Below, piece by piece: positions 52,484 to 58,973 of a stretch of 64,000 nucleotides of DNA (within the stretch, counting starts at the first letter, position 1; each line of letters begins with the position of its first letter). The position numbers and the translations under genes are program-made. The notes under the pieces were generated by a model. That model was not told the origin of the DNA. It worked only from the letters and a program-made list of their open reading frames with translations, and did not search any database. This DNA is from Methylotenera sp. G11 (GTDB taxonomy: Bacteria; Pseudomonadota; Gammaproteobacteria; Burkholderiales; Methylophilaceae): contig NZ_JUHH01000001.1 of NCBI RefSeq assembly GCF_000799735.1, forward strand, positions 1,302,001 through 1,366,000. Reading direction: 5' to 3'.

Positions 52484-52518
52484 CACCGGACCTGCGGGAA
52501 AAGCCGCGCAGGCCGGTG
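52484..52518. terminator. Strong GC hairpin downstream of the GNAT gene
   Basis: CACCGG-A-CCTGCG pairs with CGCAGG-CCGGTG around a short loop, 22 bp after the GNAT stop, without a T-tract. A small hairpin at ~52535 (GTCCGC/GCGGAT) follows. The 397-bp gap 52462-52858 also contains repeat C. Confidence 0.5.
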
Positions 52519-52619
52519 AATTCAGACGTTGACAGTCCGCTTAGCGGATGTTGCAGCCAGTCATTCTTAATTTTGTATGTTCCTTAGCATCGTGACAGCG
52601 CTCGGTCACAGCCTCACAA

Positions 52620-52835
52620 TAACCTATTGATTTTATTCGCAAATAATAGAATTAAAAGTTGTTATAACCAATTGTTTTTAAATAAAAATAACCCGCCACC
52701 ACTCGCTAGTCATCGCTGATAACCGTCATAATTTTCATGTTTAATGTTTTTTCTAATGTCCATACTTGGCCCTTAACGGTCAACTACAATTATTACTACA
52801 TCCGGCAACTAAGCGGAGAAAGCAGACGATTGGAT
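52620..52835. repeat. att-like repeat C: conserved core, different left flank
   Basis: The core GAATTAAAAGTTGTTATAAC (52649-52668) followed by CAATTG and a TTTTTAAAT arm matches A and B. Weaker similarity continues through ACTCGCTAGTCATCGCTGA and CATCCGGCAACTAAGCGG. In place of the tRNA fragment the left flank reads TAACCTATTGATTTTATT, which is shared with repeat D. Confidence 0.7.
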
Positions 52836-52858
52836 ATTCATTGGTAGAAATATATGCT

Positions 52859-53134
52859 TCATTGGCCAATTGAAAACATGGCATCTAAATCATGTTTTGA
52901 ATAGGTTTTATATGCTAGCAAGGTGTCTGTTTTTTCAATGCTGTCTAACTTTAACAAGTGATTTGTTACAAGTGCTGAAAGATCATCAATATTCTGTACT
53001 CGTACTATGGCAATCAGATCATATCGGCCGCTGACAGAAAACACCTCTGATATTTCAGTCATGTCATTCAATAGTTCAGCTGTTTCATTGATTTTGTGTC
53101 TTTCAATATTCATTAAGATAATGGCTGAGATCAT
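52859..53134 (-). CDS. Stand-alone Lrp/AsnC ligand-binding (RAM) domain protein
   Basis: A 91-residue protein that is only the RAM domain of the Lrp/AsnC family, with no DNA-binding helix-turn-helix. Pattern: AIILMNIERHKINETAELLN, the typical EVFSVSGRYDLIAIVRVQNI (family consensus V-x-x-x-x-x-G-x-x-D), LSALVTNHLLKLDSIEKTDT and the end TLLAYKTYSKHD. Stand-alone RAM proteins bind amino acids or small metabolites and form rings or join partner regulators. It is alone between repeats C and D on the minus strand. Its target is unknown. Confidence 0.87.
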   Translation of the reverse strand: MISAIILMNIERHKINETAELLNDMTEISEVFSVSGRYDLIAIVRVQNIDDLSALVTNHLLKLDSIEKTDTLLAYKTYSKHDLDAMFSIGQ

Positions 53135-53205
53135 GATTTTGTGTATTCCTTTTTAGAAATATATTTACAACTTTTGAAGCAATAATTTATTGTCACGCCG
53201 ACATG

Positions 53206-53365
53206 TAACCTATAGATTTTGTTGAATTTAAATAGGATTAAAAGTTTCTATAACCAATTGATTTTTAATACAATTAACTCGAAATTACTAGCCAATTATC
53301 GCCGACAACTTTCATAAAAAGTCACATTTTTAATTTTAAAAACAGCGGCTATCTTCGCCAATAAC
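53206..53365. repeat. att-like repeat D: third flank variant
   Basis: The core GGATTAAAAGTTTCTATAAC (53234-53253), then CAATTGATTTTTAAT, matches the A/B core arms. Downstream traces remain (ATTATCGCCGACAACTTTC, AAAAAGTCACATTTTTAATT, CTATCTTCGCCAATAACTG). The left flank TAACCTATAGATTTTGTT is like that of repeat C (29 of 39 positions agree with C over the flank and core start). Confidence 0.65.
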
Positions 53366-53391
53366 TGATGTTTGAAACTAAATCATGCGGC

Positions 53392-54288
53392 TTACATTGC
53401 CGCATTCCATATCCGCACGCAATTCCTCCCCGCGGCTTTTGCTGCATACATTGCCTTATCCGCACGATCAATCGACGTTTCAACCGGCACATCAGGATCA
53501 AGGAGCACCACACCAAAAGATGCCGTAATATAAATCGGTTTTTTTCCATTGCACTCAATGGGCATCAAGGCTAGTCCTTCGCGCAAACGCTCCATCATGT
53601 CGTAGCAAGCCGCTAATTCAGTGTGCTGCATTAATAACAGGAACTCTTCCCCACCATAGCGGAATACTTTGTCATAAGGTCGGAGATGTTCGATGATGTA
53701 ATGAACAAAAGTTGTCAACACGCAGTCGCCTGCCAGATGCCCATGGACATCGTTGACCGTCTTAAAATGGTCTAAATCTACCATGACAACACAGCAAGGC
53801 GGTAATTTGCGTTTTACTAATTCCTGCTGCTCACGAAGGGCTGGCAGGATACCTACTTTAGTAATCGCACCGGTAAGTGAATCGTGGTTGTAAAGCACGT
53901 TTTCCAATTCGTGCTCTAAGGCTGATATTTCAAGGCGCAACCGTTCTAGTGAGTTAGAGAAATTGTCAAAGTCAAAGGTGCTAACAGGTTTCCCTTTTTT
54001 TGCTTTCACCAGCAATTTTGCTGCCCGCTCGTGCATGAGTTTATGCGCTTCTCCCAAAGCAACAAATCCAGAAAGATCACGCAATTTCTCAGGGATTTTA
54101 CTGTAGTACCATTGACCGAAGCGGCACGCCTCATGAGCATGAGGCGCAATATCATGTTGGTCTGCCGGCAACTGGCAAGCGAGTGCACGAACTAAGCCCG
54201 CATACCACTGGTTGTGATTAAAGAGAGCTTGCTCCAGCTGATTGAGCATTGCTTGCAGCTCATCTCGGGTCAGATCATAGAGTTCCAT
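53392..54288 (-). CDS. dgcZ: Zinc-responsive diguanylate cyclase, DgcZ (YdeH) type
   Basis: A 298-residue cytosolic cyclase. The N-terminal ~125 residues form a CZB (chemoreceptor zinc-binding) domain with the expected His/Cys set: H25 in LFNHNQWYAGLV, C56 in HEACRFGQWYYSKIP, and two His in EAHKLMHERAA. The GGDEF domain (~135-298) has HDSLTGAITKVGI, MVDLDHFKTVNDVHGHLAGD and RYGGEEF, with an RxxD inhibitory site (RPYD) five residues before. In Escherichia coli the homologue has the same domain order and near-identical length (296); zinc binding inhibits it. It lies between repeat D and the YegP-like gene on an island, an unusual place for a cyclase. Confidence 0.88.
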   Translation of the reverse strand: MELYDLTRDELQAMLNQLEQALFNHNQWYAGLVRALACQLPADQHDIAPHAHEACRFGQWYYSKIPEKLRDLSGFVALGEAHKLMHERAAKLLVKAKKGKPVSTFDFDNFSNSLERLRLEISALEHELENVLYNHDSLTGAITKVGILPALREQQELVKRKLPPCCVVMVDLDHFKTVNDVHGHLAGDCVLTTFVHYIIEHLRPYDKVFRYGGEEFLLLMQHTELAACYDMMERLREGLALMPIECNGKKPIYITASFGVVLLDPDVPVETSIDRADKAMYAAKAAGRNCVRIWNAAM

Positions 54289-54320
54289 TTAATTCTCCCG
54301 TGACTTCAATACTAGATGTA

Positions 54321-54440
54321 ATGTTTCGTGTAATAGTAGCATTTATGCATGAATATCTAGATTTAGAATCAGCAATGACTTTACTCAAATCTCTCCTTCC
54401 TGATGCAGAGTGGTTTATAGCTCAAGTTGAGTCGAAATAG
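54321..54440 (+). CDS. Possible small protein, 39 residues
   Basis: An ORF beginning ATGTTTCGTG that would encode MFRVIVAFMHEYLDLESAMT and a further 19 residues ending in QVESK. It has no recognisable family, a weak ribosome binding site, and lies in the gap between the divergent dgcZ start and the YegP-like gene end. It could be a decayed fragment. Low confidence. Confidence 0.25.
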   Translation: MFRVIVAFMHEYLDLESAMTLLKSLLPDAEWFIAQVESK

Positions 54441-54507
54441 GGAATTTTTAAATGCGCGTCAACAGACCTGCTACCGTGAGATGAAAAAACAATGATTTCT
54501 AAGCTTA

Positions 54508-54837
54508 TTACAGCTTAACAACAACTGCTCCTGGGGCGTGATTCTTAACCGACTCAATACCATTATCTCTTGCCGTGGCGGTCTCATATGACTCGCTAGC
54601 TCCTATAATCTGGCTATTAGCCGCCTTGAGATTAAACATGAATTTACCCGAGCTTGTTAACTTTCGTTCATAGCTACTGTCAATAGTGGCATTTTTCTTC
54701 ACTGACTCTATGCCGTTATTGCAACCTGACTTAGCTTTATAACCCTCACTTGTTAAAATTGTCTGTCCGTTAGAAGCTTTTAGCCTAAACCTGAACTCGT
54801 CCGCTTTATCAGTGTAAATTTCAAATTTTCCAGCCAT
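54508..54837 (-). CDS. YegP-like (UPF0339/DUF1508) protein
   Basis: A 109-residue protein made of two DUF1508 repeats. The first runs FEIYTDKADEFRFRLKASNG with GYKAKSGCNNGIESVKKNA, the second KFMFNLKAANSQIIGASESY with ETATARDNGIESVKNHAP. Each is a beta-beta-beta-alpha unit with the G-I-x-S-V-K-x-x-A helix typical of the family. The function is not known. The start at 54837 has AGGAGAAAG upstream. It lies on the island between dgcZ and the broken integrase; its promoter region directly abuts the truncated integrase N-terminus. Confidence 0.88.
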   Translation of the reverse strand: MAGKFEIYTDKADEFRFRLKASNGQTILTSEGYKAKSGCNNGIESVKKNATIDSSYERKLTSSGKFMFNLKAANSQIIGASESYETATARDNGIESVKNHAPGAVVVKL

Positions 54838-54856
54838 ATCTTTCTCCTATTTTTAG

Positions 54857-55677
54857 TTACAAAGGATACATGAATATTTAGGTGACTTAACTCTGAACCA
54901 GATTAATGGTGATGTAATCTGGAACATCATCCAAGGTGAAATGAAGCGTGGAAATAAGACTGCAACGGTGAATCGTCATTTGGCGGTCACTAGGGCAATT
55001 TTAAGAATGGCGCGGGATGAGTGGCAGTGGATTGATGCGATGCCTAAAATCCGATTGTTGTCGGGTGAGGTTGAACGCGATCGCTGGCTAACACGTGATG
55101 AGGCTAATCGGTTGATCGAAGCTTCACCGCCTCATTTAGCGGCTTTAATACGCTTTGCTTTAGCTACGGCTGCCGTGCTGGGAAGATCACCAGTCTTGAA
55201 TGGCATCGGGTCGATTTAGATCGTAAAACGGCTTGGTTAGACAAGACTAAAAATGGAACACCGAGAGGTGTACCGCTAAATTCGGATGCGATTGAAGTAT
55301 TGTTGTCGGTGCAAGGAAACCATTCCTAATACTGCTTCACTTATCAAAAACAACCGATTAAAACGGCAATAACGAATCATGCTTGGTATGCCGCAATTGA
55401 GAAAGCGGGCTTGAATGATCTAAGGTTTCACGATCTCAGGCATACATGGGCATCATGGCATCATGGCATCATGGCATCATGGCATCGTCAGGCTGGCACT
55501 TCATGCGATGAGTTGAAAGACTTAGGCGGATGGAAGTCACGTTCGATGGTAGATCGTTATGCAAAGTTTGCTACGGAACACTTAACCGTCGCCGCGTCTA
55601 GGATTGAAACTGGACGCACCGCAAACGTGATGGATTTGGTCACGTTTAAGTCACGCCAAGAAAAGAAAAAGGCTTAG
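54857..55677 (+). pseudogene. Tyrosine recombinase (phage-type integrase), inactivated and N-terminally truncated
   Basis: The remains of a site-specific integrase. The core-binding domain survives (HEYLGDLTLNQINGD, KTATVNRHLAVTRAILRMA), then the catalytic domain: box I as GCRAGKITSLEW (Arg at 55174-55176), [39 protein letters not shown] with the Tyr nucleophile. Three faults are seen: the first ~70 residues are missing (an in-frame stop at 54854 and the YegP-like promoter region precede it); a one-base deletion near 55168 (ACGGC for expected ACGGGC) shifts frame; and TAA at 55327-55329 interrupts it. An 8-bp repeat expansion adds eight residues after [11 protein letters not shown]. The last codons overlap the tRNA-Lys terminator. 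Confidence 0.88.
55449..55480 (+). repeat. 8-bp microsatellite inside the integrase remnant
   Basis: Four tandem copies of GGCATCAT followed by GGCATCG. Three extra units (24 bp, in frame) insert eight residues just after the HxxR catalytic box; slippage is the likely cause. Confidence 0.85.
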
Positions 55678-55696
55678 CCATTTCTGACTAAGCCTT
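55669..55696 (-). terminator. tRNA-Lys terminator, overlapping the integrase 3' end
   Basis: AAGGCTTAG and CTAAGCCTT form a 9-bp stem with a 10-nt loop; on the minus strand it is followed by TTTTTCTTTT. The integrase stop codon TAG lies in one arm. The same hairpin is present in repeat B and, with changes, in repeat A. Confidence 0.9.
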
Positions 55697-55704
55697 ATAT
55701 ATCT

Positions 55705-55780
55705 TGGTAGGGTGTGCGGGGATCGAACCCACGACAAACGGATTAAAAGTCCGCTGCTCTACCAGCTGAGCTAACACCCC
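55705..55780 (-). tRNA. tRNA-Lys, anticodon TTT
   Basis: A complete 76-nt cloverleaf on the minus strand: acceptor GGGGTGT pairing with ACACCCT (one G-T), D-arm with AGCTCAGCTGGTAGAGC, anticodon stem-loop GCGGACTTTTAATCCGT with anticodon TTT, T-arm GTGGGTTCGATCCCCGC and encoded CCA. It is the integration target of the island. Integration rebuilt its 3' half, and copies of that half lie at 48445 and 51573. Its promoter and terminator are intact, so it should be functional. Confidence 0.96.
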
Positions 55781-55822
55781 ATTCGTTTCTCAAGTAATTT
55801 GTGTCACTCAGGAAAGGCCGCA

Positions 55823-55851
55823 ATTATGGGGGAAACTATTCACTTGGTCAA
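55823..55851 (-). promoter_or_regulatory. Sigma-70 promoter of tRNA-Lys
   Basis: On the minus strand TTGACC (55851-55846), a 17-bp spacer with a C-run, and CATAAT (55828-55823) end 42 bp before the tRNA 5' end. Confidence 0.75.
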
Positions 55852-55954
55852 TGACAAAATAGAAAATTTTCATATTTTTATCGCATTTATTTTTATTGAC
55901 TTCGGCATGATTTTATACATGCCGGAATTTACCCCAAAATTGCCTTAATTTTAA

Positions 55955-57319
55955 TCAGCGCATGCCGGGTAGCTTGCCGCCCATCAGGCCTCCCATGCTG
56001 CGCATCATTTTTGACATGCCGCCTTTGCTGAACATTTTCATCATTTTTTGCGTTTCTTCAAACTGTTTCAGCAAACGGTTTACTTCCTGTACTTGCACGC
56101 CTGAACCATCGGCAATACGCTTTTTACGGGTTGCCTTGATAATCTCGGGCTTGCGGCGTTCCATTGGCGTCATGCTATTAATGATGCCCTCTATGCGACG
56201 CAGGCTTTTATCGGCATCATCCGGGTTAACCTTGGCCGCCATGCCGGCTATCTGGGATGGCATTTTGTCCATAAGCGCCCCCATGCCGCCCATTTTACGC
56301 ATTTGCGACATTTGCGCTTTAAAGTCATCAAGGTCAAAATTCTTACCTGACTTCACTTTATCGGCGAGTTTCTGCGCTTCTGCCATATCGACATTTTTAT
56401 GCGCCTGCTCAATCAGGCCGAGCACGTCACCCATACCTAATATGCGCGATGCCATGCGATCCGGATAGAATGGCTCCAGCCCATCGACTTTTTCACTGAC
56501 GCCGACAAACTTGATTGGCTTACCCGTCACATGGCGGACTGATAAAGCGGCACCGCCGCGAGAGTCACCATCCAGCTTGGTAAGAATCACACCGGTAAGC
56601 GGCAAAGTATCGCCAAAGGCTTTCGCCGTGTTAATCGCATCCTGCCCTTGCATAGCATCAACTACAAACAGGGTTTCAATCGGGTTCAGCTGCGCATGCA
56701 ATGCCTTGATCTCGGCCATCATGGCCTCATCAATACCCAGGCGGCCTGCCGTGTCAAAAATCACCACATCATAGTAACCGCGTTTGGCAAAATCCAGCGT
56801 AGCGGCAGCAATATCAGCCGGCTTCTGGCTGGCATTGCTATCAAAACACTCGACTTCAAGCTGCTTTGCCAGTGTTTTAAGCTGTTCTATCGCTGCCGGG
56901 CGGTAAACATCGGCACTCGCGAGCAACACCTTCTTTTTCTGCTCTTTAAGTAATTTTGCCAGTTTGCCTGAGGTTGTCGTTTTACCGGAGCCCTGCAAAC
57001 CCGCCATCAGGATAATGGCTGGCGGCACGGCGGCTAGATTCAGGCCGACATTTTCCTTACCCATCAGCTCCGTCAACTCATCATTCACGACCTCGATGAC
57101 AGCCTGCCCTGGGGTGAGGCTTTGCAATACTTCTTTACCCTGCGCGCGCAATTTAACCGCCGCGATAAAGTCTTTTACTACCGGCAATGCAACGTCGGCC
57201 TCCAGCAGTGCCATACGCACTTCACGCATGGCATCTGCAATGTTTTCGTCCGTCAAGCGCGCCTGTCCACGCAGGTTCTTAATGACGCCTTGCAGGCGTC
57301 CGGTTAGGTTTTCTAGCAT
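55955..57319 (-). CDS. ffh: Signal recognition particle protein Ffh (SRP54)
   Basis: A 454-residue GTPase that, with 4.5S RNA, targets nascent membrane proteins to the translocon through FtsY. The N domain (residues 1-~90) is helical. The G domain (~95-300) has GLQGSGKTTTSGKLAKLL, DTAGRLGIDEAMM, and TKLDGDSRGGAALS. The Met-rich M domain (~320-454) binds RNA and signal peptides: KVKSGKNFDLDDFKAQMSQM, IIKATRKKRIADGSGVQVQE, ending MMRSMGGLMGGKLPGMR. The length is normal. It is divergent from the ypjD-like gene, a pairing conserved in many beta- and gammaproteobacteria. The 174-bp gap to the tRNA carries the tRNA promoter. Confidence 0.97.
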   Translation of the reverse strand: MLENLTGRLQGVIKNLRGQARLTDENIADAMREVRMALLEADVALPVVKDFIAAVKLRAQGKEVLQSLTPGQAVIEVVNDELTELMGKENVGLNLAAVPPAIILMAGLQGSGKTTTSGKLAKLLKEQKKKVLLASADVYRPAAIEQLKTLAKQLEVECFDSNASQKPADIAAATLDFAKRGYYDVVIFDTAGRLGIDEAMMAEIKALHAQLNPIETLFVVDAMQGQDAINTAKAFGDTLPLTGVILTKLDGDSRGGAALSVRHVTGKPIKFVGVSEKVDGLEPFYPDRMASRILGMGDVLGLIEQAHKNVDMAEAQKLADKVKSGKNFDLDDFKAQMSQMRKMGGMGALMDKMPSQIAGMAAKVNPDDADKSLRRIEGIINSMTPMERRKPEIIKATRKKRIADGSGVQVQEVNRLLKQFEETQKMMKMFSKGGMSKMMRSMGGLMGGKLPGMR

Positions 57320-57400
57320 TTTTATACTCTTTACGTCATTTAAGTTTCAATTTTACATCAACCTATTATCTTTACCGCACATTTGCGCCATAATTACATC

Positions 57401-58207
57401 ATGCAGAAATTAATTCCTTATATTGTCGTTGTATTTATTTACCTGGCTGTAGCGGCCGATTTCTGGCGCGCACCCAAATTAGCCGAAAAAAGTAAACACC
57501 TGAAGCTGCATTCAATGATGATTGCCCTTGGCCTGCTGGTGCATGGCTGGCTTTTGCATCAGAGTATTTTCTCGGCGGGGTTCAACCTGGGATTCTATGA
57601 GTCGGTTTCGGCAATACTTTGGCTCACGGTTTTAATCTACTGGGTCACAGACCGCGACCATCAACTGCACAGCCTGCAGGCATTTGTACTGCCGCCAGCG
57701 GCATTATTCGCATTACTGCCCGCATTCTTCTCCAGCCACCATTTTTTACCTGATGCCAACAACAGCCTGTTCATCGCGCATGTATGGATAGCGATGCTCG
57801 CCTATAGCCTGTTCACTTTTGCGGCACTGCATGCGGCGCTGATGGCAATTGCCGAGCGCAGCCTGCATCATAAAAGCAGCCTGATCACGCTGCCGAGCTT
57901 CCCCCCGCTCATGATGATGGAATCTTTGCTGTTTAAAATTATCGGCCTGGGTTTCGCTTTGCTGACTATCACACTGATCAGCGGCATGTGGTTCTCTGAA
58001 GAAATTTTTCACAAAGCACTGGATTTTAACCACAAGACCATCTTTTCGATTGCAAGCTGGTTTATCTACGCAGCCCTGCTATTTGGCAGATACCAATATG
58101 GATGGCGCGGCCTCAAGGCGATCAGATGGACCATGATAGGCTTTGTGCTGTTGCTGCTGGCTTACATCGGCAGCAAATTTGTTTCGCAGATCCTGCTCGG
58201 CAGATAA
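57401..58207 (+). CDS. CcsA/YpjD-family inner-membrane protein
   Basis: A ~268-residue integral membrane protein with about eight hydrophobic helices, of the cytochrome c assembly (CcsA) superfamily in its YpjD form. Recognisable are the first helix (IPYIVVVFIYLAVAADFW), LHSMMIALGLLVHGWLLH, ESVSAILWLTVLIYWV, HVWIAMLAYSLFTFAALHAA, and GMWFSEEIFHKALDFNHKTI, where the last His-containing loop corresponds to the family's conserved W-x-x-x-x-x-x-x-D-x-K-x region. YpjD proteins lack the full WWD haem-handling motif and their role is uncertain. The ATG at 57401 is preferred over the TTG six codons upstream. It adjoins ffh divergently. Confidence 0.85.
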   Translation: MQKLIPYIVVVFIYLAVAADFWRAPKLAEKSKHLKLHSMMIALGLLVHGWLLHQSIFSAGFNLGFYESVSAILWLTVLIYWVTDRDHQLHSLQAFVLPPAALFALLPAFFSSHHFLPDANNSLFIAHVWIAMLAYSLFTFAALHAALMAIAERSLHHKSSLITLPSFPPLMMMESLLFKIIGLGFALLTITLISGMWFSEEIFHKALDFNHKTIFSIASWFIYAALLFGRYQYGWRGLKAIRWTMIGFVLLLLAYIGSKFVSQILLGR

Positions 58208-58221
58208 ACGGGTAGCCCAAT

Positions 58222-58260
58222 AAAAATGGACCAGGTAGCTTGACTGCCTGGTCCATTTTT
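58222..58260. terminator. Bidirectional terminator between the ypjD-like and HAD genes
   Basis: AAAAATGGACCAGG(TAGC) and (CTG)CCTGGTCCATTTTT form a long stem with a short loop between two convergent genes; A and T tracts serve both strands. Confidence 0.9.
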
Positions 58261-58291
58261 ATTTTTAAAGCCTGATATAAGCCGACGCTGA

Positions 58292-58972
58292 TTAACGCAA
58301 ACTGATCTGCGGCCAGCCTTGCTGTTTTGCATAATCAGATAAAATCTCATCTGCATCAACCGCTACCGGGTTGCTTACCAGCTTCATCAGCGGCAAGTCA
58401 TTGTGCGAGTCGCTGTAGAAATAGCTGGTAGCATAATCGGTTAACGCGCTACCGCGTTCTGCCAGCCACTGGTTGATTCGCGTCACCTTCCCTTCTTTAA
58501 AGCTGGGCACACCGCTTACGCCGCCGGTATATTCACCATTCACCATTTCCGGATCGGTACCGATCAGGTTATCGATGCCATAAGCCGCTGCAATCGGCCT
58601 GGTCACAAAGCTATTGGTCGCCGTGATCACCAGGCACAGATCACCCGCCGCCTTATGCTTATTCACCAGATCCTGCGCTTTTTGCGTCATCATGGGGCGA
58701 ATCACTTTTTCCATATACCTTTGGTGCAGTTCGTCGAGAAACTTTTTAGGGAGCTGGCTAAGCGGTTTTAATTGAAACTCCAGAAACGCATAAATATCCA
58801 GGGTACCGTTTTTATAATCCTGATAGAACTGCTCATTGCGTGCCTGATGCGCTGCGCCGTCGAGAAGCCCTTCATTGATTAAGAACAAGCTCCAGTTATA
58901 GTCGCTATCACCTGCAAGCAGCGTGTTATCCAAGTCAAATAAAGCCAGATTCTGTGTATTGTTTTGAACCAT
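58292..58972 (-). CDS. HAD-IB family phosphatase (SerB-like)
   Basis: A 226-residue haloacid-dehalogenase-type hydrolase. Motif I is LALFDLDNTLLAGDSDY (nucleophile and general acid Asp), motif II lies in LCLVITATNSFVTRPIAAAY (T-A-T-N), the Lys of motif III is in FKEGKVTRI, and motif IV is FYSDSHNDLPLMKLVSNPVA. This pattern, with a long helical cap (~20-110), matches the HAD-IB subfamily of SerB-like and related phosphatases. The substrate is unknown. It begins two bases before the end of the DMT gene region, 1 bp after its stop, so the two are co-transcribed on the minus strand. Confidence 0.88.
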   Translation of the reverse strand: MVQNNTQNLALFDLDNTLLAGDSDYNWSLFLINEGLLDGAAHQARNEQFYQDYKNGTLDIYAFLEFQLKPLSQLPKKFLDELHQRYMEKVIRPMMTQKAQDLVNKHKAAGDLCLVITATNSFVTRPIAAAYGIDNLIGTDPEMVNGEYTGGVSGVPSFKEGKVTRINQWLAERGSALTDYATSYFYSDSHNDLPLMKLVSNPVAVDADEILSDYAKQQGWPQISLR

Positions 58973-58973
58973 A

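Noticed and set aside
52484-52560. Integron attC site after the GNAT gene
   Set aside because: The hairpins lack the paired RYYYAAC/GTTRRRY core sites, and no integron integrase is present.
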